Part shown: positions 16,854-25,999 of the stretch, piece by piece
Numbering within the stretch: position 1 is the stretch's first letter
Layout: the number at the start of each line of letters is the position of its first letter
Origin: Zavarzinia aquatilis
Lineage (GTDB): Bacteria > Pseudomonadota > Alphaproteobacteria > Zavarziniales > Zavarziniaceae
Direction of reading: 5' to 3'
Length of the DNA: 64,000 nucleotides
NCBI RefSeq assembly: GCF_003173035.1
Contig: NZ_QGLE01000002.1
Location: 62,001-126,000, forward strand
Notes under the pieces: generated by a model
The model's input: only the letters and a program-made list of their open reading frames with translations
Databases searched by the model: none
Told to the model about the DNA's origin: nothing
Translations under genes and position numbers: made by a program

Positions 16854-19688
16854 ATGTCCCTCGTCGAAGAACATGATTTCGGCACCCCGGCGGTGAAATC
16901 CGCCGTGACGGTCAGCCTGACCATCGACGGCAGCGCGGTTTCCGTGCCGGCCGGCACCTCGATCATGCGCGCGGCGGCGGAAATGGGCACCAGCGTGCCC
17001 AAACTCTGCGCCACCGACAGCGTGAAGGCCTTCGGCTCGTGCCGGCTCTGCCTCGTCGAGATCGAGGGCCGCGCCGGCACGCCCGCCTCCTGCACGACCC
17101 CGGTCGCCGAGGGCATGGTGGTGCGCACCCAGACCGAGCGGCTGAAGCGCCTGCGCAAGGGCGTGATGGAGCTTTACATCTCGGACCATCCGCTCGACTG
17201 CCTGACCTGCGGCGCCAATGGCGATTGCGAATTGCAGGACATGGCCGGTGCCGTTGGCCTCCGCGAGGTCCGTTACGGTTACGAGGGCGAAAGCCACACC
17301 AAACTCGAGAAGGACCAGTCGAACCCCTATTTCGACTATGACCCGTCGAAATGCATCGTCTGCTCGCGCTGTGTCCGGGCCTGCGAGGAAACGCAAGGAA
17401 CCTTCGCCCTGACCATCGAGGGCCGGGGCTTCGACAGCCGGGTCTCGCCCGGCGCCCATGAGGATTTCCTCTCGTCCGAATGCGTCTCCTGCGGCGCCTG
17501 CGTGCAGGCCTGCCCGACCGCGACCCTGATCGAGAAATCGGTCGTGGAGATCGGCCAGCCCGAACACTCGGTGGTGACGACCTGCGCCTATTGCGGCGTC
17601 GGCTGTTCCTTCAAGGCCGAGATGCGGGGCGACGAGTTGGTGCGCATGGTGCCGTGGAAGGACGGCAAGGCGAACCGCGGCCATTCCTGCGTGAAAGGCC
17701 GTTTCGCCTGGGGTTACGCCACCCACAAGGACCGCATCCTGAAGCCGATGATCCGCGCCAGGATCACCGATCCCTGGACAGAAGTGACCTGGGACGAGGC
17801 CTTCGCCCATGTCGCCGCCGAATTCCGCCGTATCCAGGGCCAGTATGGCAAGGATGCGATCGGCGGCATCACCTCGTCGCGCTGCACCAACGAGGAAACC
17901 TATCTCGTCCAGAAGCTGATCCGGGCGGGCTTCGGCAACAACAATGTCGATACCTGCGCGCGGGTCTGCCATTCCCCGACCGGCTATGGCCTGAAGACCG
18001 CTTTCGGCACCTCGGCCGGCACGCAGGATTTCGATTCGGTCGAGGAGACCGATGTCGTCATCGTCATCGGCGCCAATCCGACCGACGGCCATCCCGTATT
18101 CGCCTCGCGCCTGAAGAAGCGCCTGCGCCAGGGCGCGCGGCTGATCGTGATCGACCCGCGCCGCACCGACATGGTGAAGAGCCCGCATATTCAGGCCGAC
18201 TATCACCTGCCGCTGCGCCCGGGCACCAATGTCGCCGTGGTCACCGCCCTTGCCCATGTCATCGTGACCGAGGGCCTCGTTAACGAGAAATTCGTCCGCG
18301 AATTCTGCGACTGGTCGGAATTCGAGGATTGGGCCGCCTTCGTCGCCGATCCGCGCCACGCGCCGGAAGCGGTCGAAAAGATCAGCGGCGTGCCCGCCGC
18401 CGCGATCCGGGGCGCCGCCCGCCTGTTCGCGACCGGCGGCAATGGCGCCATCTACTATGGCCTTGGCGTGACCGAGCACAGCCAGGGCACGACGACGGTG
18501 ATGGCCATCGCCAATCTCGCCCTCGCCACCGGCAACCTCGGCCGGCCGGGCGTCGGCGTCAATCCCTTGCGCGGGCAGAACAATGTCCAGGGCTCCTGCG
18601 ACATGGGCTCCTTCCCGCATGAATTCCCCGGTTATCGCCATGTCTCGGACGACGCCACGCGCGAGACTTTCGAGAAGCTGTGGGGCGTTCCTTTAAGCAA
18701 CGAGCCGGGCCTGCGCATCCCCAACATGTTCGATGCCGCGCTCGACGGCTCGTTCAGGGGCCTCTATGTCCAGGGTGAGGATATCGTCCAGTCCGACCCC
18801 GATACCCATCACGTCACGTCGGGCCTGTCGGCCATGGAATGCGTCGTGGTGCACGACCTGTTCCTGAACGAGACGGCGAATTACGCCCATGTCTTCCTGC
18901 CCGGCTCGACCTTCCTCGAGAAGGACGGCACCTTCACCAACGCCGAGCGCCGCATCAACCGCGTGCGCAGGGTGATGGCGCCGAAGAACGGCCTCGCCGA
19001 CTGGGAAGTGACGCAGAGACTGGCCCAAAGCCTCGGCCTCGCCATGAACTACACGCACCCGCGCGAGATCATGGCGGAGATCGCGGCGACCACGCCAAGC
19101 TTCGCGGGCGTCACTTACGAGCGGCTGGACGAGCTCGGCTCGGTGCAATGGCCGTGCAACGAGGCGGCGCCGACAGGCACGCCGATCATGCATATCGGTG
19201 GCTTCGCCCGGGGCAAGGGTAAATTCGTCATCACCGAATATGTCCCGACCGACGAGAAGACCGGGCCGCGCTTCCCCCTGCTGCTGACCACCGGCCGCAT
19301 CTTGAGCCAATACAACGTCGGGGCGCAGACGCGGCGCACCGCCAATACCGCCTGGCACCCGGAAGATCTCCTCGAGATCCATCCCCACGACGCCGAGAAC
19401 CGGGGCCTGAAGGATGGCGACTGGGTGCGGGTGCAGAGCCGCGCGGGCGAAACCACCCTGCGCGCCCATGTGACCGACCGGGTGGCGCCGGGTGTGGTCT
19501 ACACCACCTTCCACCACCCGGAAACCCAGGCCAATGTCATCACCACCGATTATTCCGACTGGGCGACCAATTGCCCGGAATACAAGGTGACCGCCGTCCA
19601 GATCGCCCCGTCCAACGGGCCGAGCGAATGGCAGGAACACTACCGCGACCACGCGGCGCTGAGCCGCCGCATCAAGGCGGCGGAATGA
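16854..19688 (+). CDS. fdsA: NAD-dependent formate dehydrogenase alpha (molybdenum) subunit
   Basis: A 944-residue catalytic subunit. The N-terminus holds a NuoG-like [2Fe-2S] site (CATDSVKAFGSCRLCLVE), a His/Cys site (CLTCGANGDCELQ) and two 4Fe-4S ferredoxin motifs (CIVCSRCVRAC, CVSCGACVQAC). The molybdopterin part starts with a fourth cluster site (CAYCGVGCSF), and the catalytic residue is Cys (ARVCHSPTGYG), not selenocysteine. C-terminal MGD-binding segments follow (LLLTTGRILSQYN). It binds bis-MGD Mo or W and oxidises formate. Confidence 0.95.
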   Translation: MSLVEEHDFGTPAVKSAVTVSLTIDGSAVSVPAGTSIMRAAAEMGTSVPKLCATDSVKAFGSCRLCLVEIEGRAGTPASCTTPVAEGMVVRTQTERLKRLRKGVMELYISDHPLDCLTCGANGDCELQDMAGAVGLREVRYGYEGESHTKLEKDQSNPYFDYDPSKCIVCSRCVRACEETQGTFALTIEGRGFDSRVSPGAHEDFLSSECVSCGACVQACPTATLIEKSVVEIGQPEHSVVTTCAYCGVGCSFKAEMRGDELVRMVPWKDGKANRGHSCVKGRFAWGYATHKDRILKPMIRARITDPWTEVTWDEAFAHVAAEFRRIQGQYGKDAIGGITSSRCTNEETYLVQKLIRAGFGNNNVDTCARVCHSPTGYGLKTAFGTSAGTQDFDSVEETDVVIVIGANPTDGHPVFASRLKKRLRQGARLIVIDPRRTDMVKSPHIQADYHLPLRPGTNVAVVTALAHVIVTEGLVNEKFVREFCDWSEFEDWAAFVADPRHAPEAVEKISGVPAAAIRGAARLFATGGNGAIYYGLGVTEHSQGTTTVMAIANLALATGNLGRPGVGVNPLRGQNNVQGSCDMGSFPHEFPGYRHVSDDATRETFEKLWGVPLSNEPGLRIPNMFDAALDGSFRGLYVQGEDIVQSDPDTHHVTSGLSAMECVVVHDLFLNETANYAHVFLPGSTFLEKDGTFTNAERRINRVRRVMAPKNGLADWEVTQRLAQSLGLAMNYTHPREIMAEIAATTPSFAGVTYERLDELGSVQWPCNEAAPTGTPIMHIGGFARGKGKFVITEYVPTDEKTGPRFPLLLTTGRILSQYNVGAQTRRTANTAWHPEDLLEIHPHDAENRGLKDGDWVRVQSRAGETTLRAHVTDRVAPGVVYTTFHHPETQANVITTDYSDWATNCPEYKVTAVQIAPSNGPSEWQEHYRDHAALSRRIKAAE

Positions 19689-19708
19689 TGGCGAACCGCG
19701 CTCCCTCC

Positions 19709-19793
19709 CGTCGTCCCGGCGAAGGCCGGGGCCAAGCGACACGAAGGCGCCGAGGCCAAACGTCACGAGATTCCGGCCTTCGCCGGAATGACG
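19709..19793. repeat. REP-like palindromic repeat between fdsA and fdsD
   Basis: CGTCGTCCCGGCGAAGGCCGG at 19709-19729 is the inverted copy of ATTCCGGCCTTCGCCGGAATGACG at 19770-19793, with about 40 bases between. The translation of the minus frame reads like a typical alphaproteobacterial repeat peptide (HSGEGRNL and GPGLRRDD). It separates fdsA from fdsD and may act as an mRNA processing or attenuation site. Confidence 0.75.
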
Positions 19794-19817
19794 ATTGTGT
19801 GTATGGGGGACCGCGCC

Positions 19818-20033
19818 ATGCAGGCTGAGAAACTGGTGCGCATGGCCAATCAGATCGCCACCTTCTTCAAGGTGCAGGGCAACGACGCGCCGACGGATAT
19901 CGCCGATCATCTGGCGAAATTCTGGGACCCGCGCATGCGCCGCGCCATCCTTGCCCATGCCGCAGCAGGGGGCGAAGGGCTGGATCCGGTGGCGCTCGAG
20001 GCCGTGCGCCGGCTGACGCCGCCGGCCGCCTGA
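19818..20033 (+). CDS. fdsD: Formate dehydrogenase delta subunit
   Basis: A 71-residue protein starting MQAEKLVRMANQIATFFKVQ, the normal FdsD start; GGGGGA precedes the ATG. In-frame ATGs at 19788 and 19803 are possible but not needed. FdsD is a small helical subunit that helps formate dehydrogenase assemble. A REP-like repeat lies between it and fdsA. Confidence 0.88.
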   Translation: MQAEKLVRMANQIATFFKVQGNDAPTDIADHLAKFWDPRMRRAILAHAAAGGEGLDPVALEAVRRLTPPAA

Positions 20034-20038
20034 GGCCT

Positions 20039-20470
20039 TCAGCGGTCGGGCTTGCCCGCCATGCAGATCAGCGTCTGCTGGCCGAGGGCGACAAGGCTGC
20101 GCGAAGTCCCTTCGACGGCGAAGACTTCGAGCTGGCAGATGGTCAGGGTACGGCCGCTGCGGATCACGCGCCCCTCGGCCTCCAGTTGCTCCCCTCGCGC
20201 CGGGGCGACCAGATTGACCTTGAATTCGACTGTCAGGACCGAGGCATCCTCGGGGAACATGGTAAGGCCGGCATAGCCGCCGGCGGAGTCGGCGATGGCG
20301 GAGGTACCACCTGCGTGGAAGAAGCCGTGCTGCTGGGTCAGATGCTCGCCATAGGGCATGACGATGCGGACGAAGCCGGGCTCGACCCTGTCGACGCGGG
20401 CCCCTAGATGCTGCATCAGGCCCTGACGGGCGAAACTCTCCCGCACGCGGGCTTCGATATCGCTCGGCAT
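20039..20470 (-). CDS. PaaI family hotdog thioesterase
   Basis: A 143-residue hotdog-fold protein with the PaaI-type motif HGFFHAGGTSAIADSAGGYA (Asp or Glu active-site region in the helix). It likely cleaves acyl- or aryl-CoA thioesters. It is convergent with fdsD, ending 6 bases after it. Confidence 0.85.
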   Translation of the reverse strand: MPSDIEARVRESFARQGLMQHLGARVDRVEPGFVRIVMPYGEHLTQQHGFFHAGGTSAIADSAGGYAGLTMFPEDASVLTVEFKVNLVAPARGEQLEAEGRVIRSGRTLTICQLEVFAVEGTSRSLVALGQQTLICMAGKPDR

Positions 20471-20601
20471 ACGCCTCTCTCCTTTTCGTTACCCGATCTT
20501 CCCTCACGAGCGCCCGTCTTGCGAGTGAGCTTTATGGCCGCGGCCCTGAGCAAAACTCAATTGCCCAGCGCACTCCGCCATCGTTCCATGGTGGTCCCGC
20601 C

Positions 20602-21114
20602 ATGGAACGCATCATGCCCAAATCCCCCGTCCTTTCCCTCGCCGATCTGCCGCTCGACACGCTGCACGACAATGCCCGCTTCACCGCCCGCGCCGCGCCC
20701 TTCGCCGCGCCGCTGGGGGCGACCCGGCTGGGCGGCCGGCTGGTCGAGGTGCCGGCGGGCAAACGCGCCTGGCCGCTGCATTGCCATCACGCCAACGACG
20801 AAATCTTCGTCATCCTCGCCGGGCGGGGCACTTTGCGGCTCGGGGACGGGCGCTTCCGCGTCGCGGCCGGCGATGTCGCGGTCTGCCCGGCCGGCGGGGC
20901 GGAGAGCGCGCATCAGCTGATCAACGATGGCGACGAACCCTTGCGCTATCTCGCCATCAGCACGATGAACGCGCCCGATGTGATGGAATATCCGGACTCG
21001 GGCAAATTCACCGTCTTCGCCGGTGCTGCCCCCGGTGGCGACAAGGCGAAGCGCAGCTTCCACCACATCGGCCACGCGGCGGACGCCTGCGATTACTGGG
21101 AGGGCGAGGCATGA
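20602..21114 (+). CDS. Cupin domain protein
   Basis: A 170-residue single-cupin protein. The metal-binding motif 1 is HCHHANDEIFVILAGRGTLRLG and motif 2 lies around CPAGGAESAHQLIN. The substrate is unknown. Its stop overlaps the start of the next gene (ATGA). That coupled pair may act on one aromatic or quinone-type substrate, but this is a guess. Confidence 0.8.
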   Translation: MERIMPKSPVLSLADLPLDTLHDNARFTARAAPFAAPLGATRLGGRLVEVPAGKRAWPLHCHHANDEIFVILAGRGTLRLGDGRFRVAAGDVAVCPAGGAESAHQLINDGDEPLRYLAISTMNAPDVMEYPDSGKFTVFAGAAPGGDKAKRSFHHIGHAADACDYWEGEA

Positions 21115-21713
21115 GCGGTGCCATCGAATTCTGGTTCGATTTTTCCTCGTCCTACGCCTATTTCGCGGCGAAGCGGATCGACGCGCTGGGCGCGCGGGTC
21201 GGCCGGCCCGTGCTGTGGCGGCCCTTCATGCTGGGCACCGCCTTTCGCGAGACCGGGGCGCGCGGCCTGTCCACCACCCCGCTGAAGAAGGATTATGCCC
21301 GCCACGACTGGGCCCGCCTTGCCCGGGCCGGCGGCTTCGATTTCCGCCTGCCCGAGGGCCATCCCCTGATCGCCCTCGCCGCCACCCGCGCCTTCTACGC
21401 GATCGACGAGGACAGCCCGGCCGAGGCCGCCCGCTTCGCCCGCGCGGTGTTCGAGCGTTATTACATTGAAGGGCTGGACACCACGTCAGCCCGGGCGATG
21501 GGCGATTTCGCCGCCGGCCTCGGCCTCGACGGCGACAGAATCGCCGCCGCCTGCGAAAGCGCGGCGATCAAGGACAAGGCCCGGGTCATGTCGGAATCGG
21601 CGGTGGCGCGCGGCGTCTTCGGTTCGCCCTGGTTCTTCGTCGACGACGAGCCCTTCTGGGGCCACGACCGCATGGCAATGATGGAAGACTGGATCAGGAC
21701 GGGCGGCTGGTGA
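21111..21713 (+). CDS. 2-Hydroxychromene-2-carboxylate isomerase family (kappa GST) protein
   Basis: A 200-residue DsbA-like/kappa-class protein starting MSGAIEFWFDFSSSYAYFAAKRI, with the active Ser in DFSSSYAY. The C-terminal VFGSPWFFVDDEPFWGHDRM is the family signature. In naphthalene-type pathways it isomerises 2-hydroxychromene-2-carboxylate using glutathione; no such pathway is seen nearby. It is coupled to the upstream cupin gene and overlaps the convergent lysR gene by 20 bases. Confidence 0.88.
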   Translation: MSGAIEFWFDFSSSYAYFAAKRIDALGARVGRPVLWRPFMLGTAFRETGARGLSTTPLKKDYARHDWARLARAGGFDFRLPEGHPLIALAATRAFYAIDEDSPAEAARFARAVFERYYIEGLDTTSARAMGDFAAGLGLDGDRIAAACESAAIKDKARVMSESAVARGVFGSPWFFVDDEPFWGHDRMAMMEDWIRTGGW

Positions 21714-22593
21714 CGCCGGCCTCGCCCAAGAGCCAGCGCCGGATGTTGGCAAGGCGGCGGTCCCGCGACAGCGCCTCCGTGTAGACGAGGTAATAGCCCC
21801 CGGCCACGGCCAGCGGCCGGTCCAGAACAGGCTCCAGCCGACCGGCCGCCACCTCCGCCGCCGCCATCTCGGCCCCGGCGAAGGCCAGCCCTGCGCCGTC
21901 GATGGCGGCGCGAAGGGCAAGGCCGGTCGATTCGACGATTGTGCAGGCGTAATCCCCGACATCCCCGGCCGCCTGCCGCCAGCGCGCGAAGTCCGCCTGC
22001 CGGTGCTGGGACAGAAAAAGGTGCCGCCTTCGGGCGGACACAAGGCCCGGCGTGGCGAAAAGGTCCAGCGTTTCGCCAAACAGGAAATCTGCGCGAAGCC
22101 CCGGCCATTCGCCCCCGCCGTGGCGGATCGCCGCGTCCGCTTCGCCCGCGGCCAGATCGGCCATGGCCTGGGTCGAGGAGATCAGCAGCTCGAAGCCCTG
22201 TTTCTCGAAAGGATAGCGGACGAGCCGGGGCGAGAGCCAGTGAACGGCGAAGGTCGGCAGCATGGAGAGGCGAAGCGGCCCGCGGCGCCGGTCGTGCTGC
22301 AAGCGGCCGACCGCCGATGCGATGCGGCCGAAGCCTTCCGCCAGTTCGGGCGCCAGCGCCGCCCCGGCCGGGGTCAGCGCCAGCCGGTTGCCGGCCCTCT
22401 GCAGCAGCTCGACGCCCAGCGCCTCCTCCAGCCCGCGCAACTGATGGCTGACGGCGGAAGGTGTCACCGCCAGTTCCGCCGCCGCGTCCCGGATCGACAG
22501 CAGGCGCGAGACCGCCTCGAAGGCGTGCAGCGCGTTGAGGGAGAGGGGAATGCGGCGGGTCACGGCAGGGTCCGGCAGCTGTGGGGCCACCAT
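21694..22593 (-). CDS. LysR family transcriptional regulator, GcvA-like
   Basis: About 299 residues from ATG 22593; an extended start at 22644 exists but would run into the divergent tetR promoter. The N-terminal HTH (LSIRDAAAELAVTPSAVSHQLRGLEEALG) is typical, and the C-terminal effector domain is of the GcvA type (LPTFAVHWLSPRLVRYPFEK). The gene is divergent from a TetR gene and convergent with the cupin-isomerase pair, so its target is not clear. Confidence 0.85.
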   Translation of the reverse strand: MVAPQLPDPAVTRRIPLSLNALHAFEAVSRLLSIRDAAAELAVTPSAVSHQLRGLEEALGVELLQRAGNRLALTPAGAALAPELAEGFGRIASAVGRLQHDRRRGPLRLSMLPTFAVHWLSPRLVRYPFEKQGFELLISSTQAMADLAAGEADAAIRHGGGEWPGLRADFLFGETLDLFATPGLVSARRRHLFLSQHRQADFARWRQAAGDVGDYACTIVESTGLALRAAIDGAGLAFAGAEMAAAEVAAGRLEPVLDRPLAVAGGYYLVYTEALSRDRRLANIRRWLLGEAGVTSRPS

Positions 22594-22627
22594 TCTAGCG
22601 GCCTTGCCCCGCTGACGGGGATCGGAT

Positions 22628-22657
22628 AAAATGAAGGCGATCATTCACTTTCATTTT
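22628..22657. promoter_or_regulatory. Candidate operator dyad in the lysR-tetR intergenic region
   Basis: AAAATGAA at 22628-22635 is mirrored by TTCATTTT at 22650-22657, with a nested TGAA-N8-TTCA. The dyad sits 5 bases before the tetR ATG and between two divergent regulator genes, the usual place for a TetR autoregulatory operator. Confidence 0.5.
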
Positions 22658-22662
22658 TCGCC

Positions 22663-23259
22663 ATGACCAGACGCGAGGAAAATCGGGAGAACAGGCGCCG
22701 GGCCATTCTGGCGGCGGCCAAGGCGTGCTTTGCCGCCCATGGTTTCCAGGGCACCGGCATGGCGGAAATCGCCCTTGCCTCCGGCGTCACCCCGGCCAAT
22801 CTCTACCGCTATTTCGCGGCCAAGGCCGAGATCGTCTGCGCCATCGTCGACGAGCAGCGGGAGGATGTCGCCGCCGCCATCGTCCGCGCCGAGGCGGAGG
22901 GCGACGCGATGCGCGCCCTGCACAGCCTGTTCCGCCATTTCCTGACCGAGGCCCGCGATATCGCCGCCAGCCGCCTGTGGCTGGAGGTGCTGGCCGAGGT
23001 CGCGCGCAATCCGCAGGTGAAGGCCGCCTTCGACCGGGACGACGGGCTGGTGAAACAGGGCATTCTCGCCCTGATCGAACGAGGCAAGGCGGAAGGCGTC
23101 ATGGCCCCCGACCTCGACCCGTCGGCCACCGCCATCTGGCTGATCGCCCTCGTCGACGGCGCGGTGGGACGCATGGTGATCGAACCCGATTACGACATCG
23201 ACCGGGCGACCGACAGTTTCCTCGACCTGATCGGTCGGGCGCTGGGGCCGAGGGGGTAA
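22663..23259 (+). CDS. TetR family transcriptional regulator
   Basis: A 198-residue TetR protein with the HTH AEIALASGVTPANLYRYFAAKAEIVCAI at about residues 30-55. It lies 2 bases upstream of the MFS efflux gene, so the two form an operon and the regulator likely represses its own transcription and that of the pump. A dyad near its start is a candidate operator. Confidence 0.88.
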   Translation: MTRREENRENRRRAILAAAKACFAAHGFQGTGMAEIALASGVTPANLYRYFAAKAEIVCAIVDEQREDVAAAIVRAEAEGDAMRALHSLFRHFLTEARDIAASRLWLEVLAEVARNPQVKAAFDRDDGLVKQGILALIERGKAEGVMAPDLDPSATAIWLIALVDGAVGRMVIEPDYDIDRATDSFLDLIGRALGPRG

Positions 23260-23261
23260 CC

Positions 23262-24728
23262 ATGGCCGACCGCAGCCGCTGGCTGATCCTCGCCTCCGTC
23301 GCCGCCGCCTTCATGCCGGTGACGATCGACACCACCGTGCTCTATCTCGCCCTGCCCAGCCTGACCCGCGACCTCGGTGCCAGCGGCACCCAGGTGCTGT
23401 GGATCATGGATATCTATCCGCTGATGATGGCCGGTCTCGTGCTGGTCACCGGGCCGCTGGGCGACCGGGTGGGCCAGCGCAACCTGCTGCTGGCGGGGCT
23501 CGGCCTGTTCGGCCTCGCCTCCCTCGCCGCCGCCTATTCGTGGACGCCGGCCCTCTTGATCGGGGCGCGCGTGCTGCTCGCTTTTGGCGGCTCGATGATC
23601 ATCCCCTCCACCCTCGCCATCGTGCGGCGCAGCTTCACCGACACCAAGGAACGGGGCATCGCCATCGGCATCTGGGGCGCCTGCGCCTCGGCCGGGGCGG
23701 CCATCGGACCCGTGGCGGGCGGCGTCATCCTCAGTCATTTCCACTGGGGGGCGGTGTTTCTGTTCAACCTGCCGATCCTCGCCCTCGCCGCCCTCGTCAT
23801 CGCCGGCCGCCTGCGCAACAGCCCCAACCGCGACGCGGCGCCGCTGCACCCGCTCGCCGCCGTCATCGGCATCGCGGGCGTGCTGCTGCTCGTCCACGGC
23901 ATCAAGGACCTCGCCCGCGAGGGCGGCGTCGGCCTGGTCAGCCTCGCCGCGCTGGCCGCCGGCCTCGCGCTGCTCGGCGCATTCGCCCGGGGACAACTGC
24001 GTTCGGCCCTGCCGATGCTGGACCTGCGTCTGTTCCGGCGCCCCGGCTTCGCCGTCGGCGTGCTCGCCGCCATGGGGCCGATCATGCTGCTGACCGGTTT
24101 CGAGTTGACCATCGTGCAGCAATTGCAATTCGTCGACGATCTGTCGCCCTGGGACACCGGCCTGGCGATGACGCCCCTCGCCATCGCCGCCGCCGTCGCC
24201 GGGGCCGCGACCGGCTCCATCCTGCATCGGACGGGAATGAGGCTGCTCGCCCTCATGGGGCTGGCGCTGGCCGCCGGCGGCTATCTCCTCCTGATGCCGG
24301 CGGGCCTTGGCGGGTTGATCGGGGCCATGATCATGATCGGCGCCGGCCATGGTTTCCTGATGTCGCTCGCGACCGCGACCATCATGGGCGCCGCCCCCGC
24401 CGACAAGGCCGGCGCCGCCGCCGCCATCGAATCCGTGTCCTACGAACTCGGCACCGGCCTTGGCATCGCGCTCTTCGGCTCGCTGCTCGGCCTTGCCTAT
24501 GGCCTCGGTCTCGACCATGGCGGGCCCGGCGGGGGCTCGATCGGCGCGACCTTCGCCGAGGCAGCGGAATTGGGCGGGGTGGCGGGCGAAGCCTTGCGCG
24601 CCGCCGGGCGGGAGGCCTTCACCGACGCCTTCCGCCTGCTGCTCGGCGTCCTCGCCGGGTTCGCCCTGCTGTTCGGTCTCGCGATCTATCGCCTGGGGCG
24701 GGAGAAAAAGCGTCTCGTCCCGGCGTGA
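23262..24728 (+). CDS. MFS drug/proton antiporter, DHA2 (QacA/SmvA-like) family
   Basis: A 488-residue transporter of the 14-TM DHA2 type. Motif A lies in GPLGDRVGQRNLLL; motif C-like glycines occur in SAGAAIGPVAGGV. The N-terminus DTTVLYLALPSLTRDLGAS is characteristic of SmvA/QacA pumps for quaternary cations. The upstream gene is a TetR repressor 2 bases away. Substrates are inferred from the family. Confidence 0.88.
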   Translation: MADRSRWLILASVAAAFMPVTIDTTVLYLALPSLTRDLGASGTQVLWIMDIYPLMMAGLVLVTGPLGDRVGQRNLLLAGLGLFGLASLAAAYSWTPALLIGARVLLAFGGSMIIPSTLAIVRRSFTDTKERGIAIGIWGACASAGAAIGPVAGGVILSHFHWGAVFLFNLPILALAALVIAGRLRNSPNRDAAPLHPLAAVIGIAGVLLLVHGIKDLAREGGVGLVSLAALAAGLALLGAFARGQLRSALPMLDLRLFRRPGFAVGVLAAMGPIMLLTGFELTIVQQLQFVDDLSPWDTGLAMTPLAIAAAVAGAATGSILHRTGMRLLALMGLALAAGGYLLLMPAGLGGLIGAMIMIGAGHGFLMSLATATIMGAAPADKAGAAAAIESVSYELGTGLGIALFGSLLGLAYGLGLDHGGPGGGSIGATFAEAAELGGVAGEALRAAGREAFTDAFRLLLGVLAGFALLFGLAIYRLGREKKRLVPA

Positions 24729-24772
24729 TGCCCCTTGGCATGGCGCCGCGCCGGGGCCACCTTCGGGGTGTG

Positions 24773-25939
24773 ATGGAGTCGCCCGAGCAGCAATTGCGGA
24801 TCGAGATCGCCCGCGGCGTCGCCGGGATCGCGGCGGCCGACTGGGATTCCTGCGCCGGGCCGGACAATCCCTTCGTCTCCCACGCCTTCTTCACCTGCGT
24901 GGAGGCCTCGGGCTGCGCCAGCGACCAGACCGGCTGGGCCCCCCATCATCTGGTTTTGCGAGACGGAGCGACGGTGGCGGGCATCCTGCCGCTTTACCTC
25001 AAGAACCATTCGCGCGGCGAATATGTCTTCGATCAGGGCTGGGCCCAGGCCCTGGAGCGGGCGGGCGGGCGCTATTACCCCAAGCTGCAATCCGCCGTGC
25101 CCTTCACCCCGGTGACCGGCCCCCGCTTCCTCGTCGCCCCCGCATTCGACCGGGCGGTGGTGGAACGCCTGCTGGCCCGCGCCGCCGTCGACATCGCGGA
25201 AGGCAACAATATCGCCACCCTGCACATCACCTTCCCGACCGAGGGTGAATGGCAGCGGCTGGGCGCGGAAGGTTTCCTGCAACGCACCGACCGGCAGTTT
25301 CACTGGGATAATCAGGGTTACGGCAGCTTCGACGATTTCCTGGCAGCGCTGGCCTCGCGCAAGCGCAAGCAGATCAGGAAGGAGCGACGCGAGGCCGTCG
25401 AAGGCAACGGCATCGAAATCCACGCCCTGACCGGCGATGCCCTTCGGCCCGAACATTGGGCCGCCTTCGAGCACTGTTACCTCGCGACCGGCGCGGTGAA
25501 ATGGGGTACGCCCTATCTGAACAGCGATTTCTTCCGCCGCCTGCATGAAACGATGCGCGACCGCGTGCTGCTGGTCATGGCGCGGCGCGCGGGGCGCTGG
25601 ATCGCCGGGGCGCTGAACCTGATCGGCACCGATACGCTCTATGGCCGGAACTGGGGCTGTATCGAGGATCACCCCTGCCTGCATTTCGAGGTCTGCTATT
25701 ACCAGGCCATCGACTTCGCCATCGCGCGCGGCCTTACCCGGGTCGAGGCGGGGGCGCAGGGCGAGCACAAGCTGGCGCGCGGCTATGTCCCGCGCGAGAC
25801 CTATTCATTGCACTGGATCGGCGATCCCGGCTTTCGCCGCGCCGTCGACGATTACCTGCGGCGCGAGCGCGAGGCGGTCGCCGCCGAGGCGGACGAACTC
25901 GCCGATCATGCGCCCTATCGCCACGAGGAAGGTCGCTGA
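24773..25939 (+). CDS. GNAT/FemAB-like protein (DUF482 family)
   Basis: A 388-residue cytosolic protein. The C-terminal half (SRKRKQIRKERREAVE, then GALNLIGTDTLYGRNWGC and EAGAQGEHKLARGY) matches the COG3146 group, predicted N-acyltransferases related to FemAB. The substrate is unknown. I start it at ATG 24773 (MESPEQQLRIEIARG), which follows the end of the MFS gene by 44 bases. A much longer upstream frame is a shadow of the MFS gene. Confidence 0.85.
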   Translation: MESPEQQLRIEIARGVAGIAAADWDSCAGPDNPFVSHAFFTCVEASGCASDQTGWAPHHLVLRDGATVAGILPLYLKNHSRGEYVFDQGWAQALERAGGRYYPKLQSAVPFTPVTGPRFLVAPAFDRAVVERLLARAAVDIAEGNNIATLHITFPTEGEWQRLGAEGFLQRTDRQFHWDNQGYGSFDDFLAALASRKRKQIRKERREAVEGNGIEIHALTGDALRPEHWAAFEHCYLATGAVKWGTPYLNSDFFRRLHETMRDRVLLVMARRAGRWIAGALNLIGTDTLYGRNWGCIEDHPCLHFEVCYYQAIDFAIARGLTRVEAGAQGEHKLARGYVPRETYSLHWIGDPGFRRAVDDYLRREREAVAAEADELADHAPYRHEEGR

Positions 25940-25999
25940 GATTGATCGCCGGTGCGCGCCCCGATAGGCTGGCGCCCCGACATCGAGGAGAAGCCGAGA

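Noticed and set aside
16854-19688. Selenocysteine formate dehydrogenase
   Set aside because: The active residue is a plain Cys (ARVCHSPTGYG), and the frame is continuous.
18693-20507. A 604-codon minus-strand frame containing a repeat-like peptide
   Set aside because: It is antisense to fdsA and fdsD. Only its HSGEGRNL segment is informative, as a sign of a palindromic repeat.
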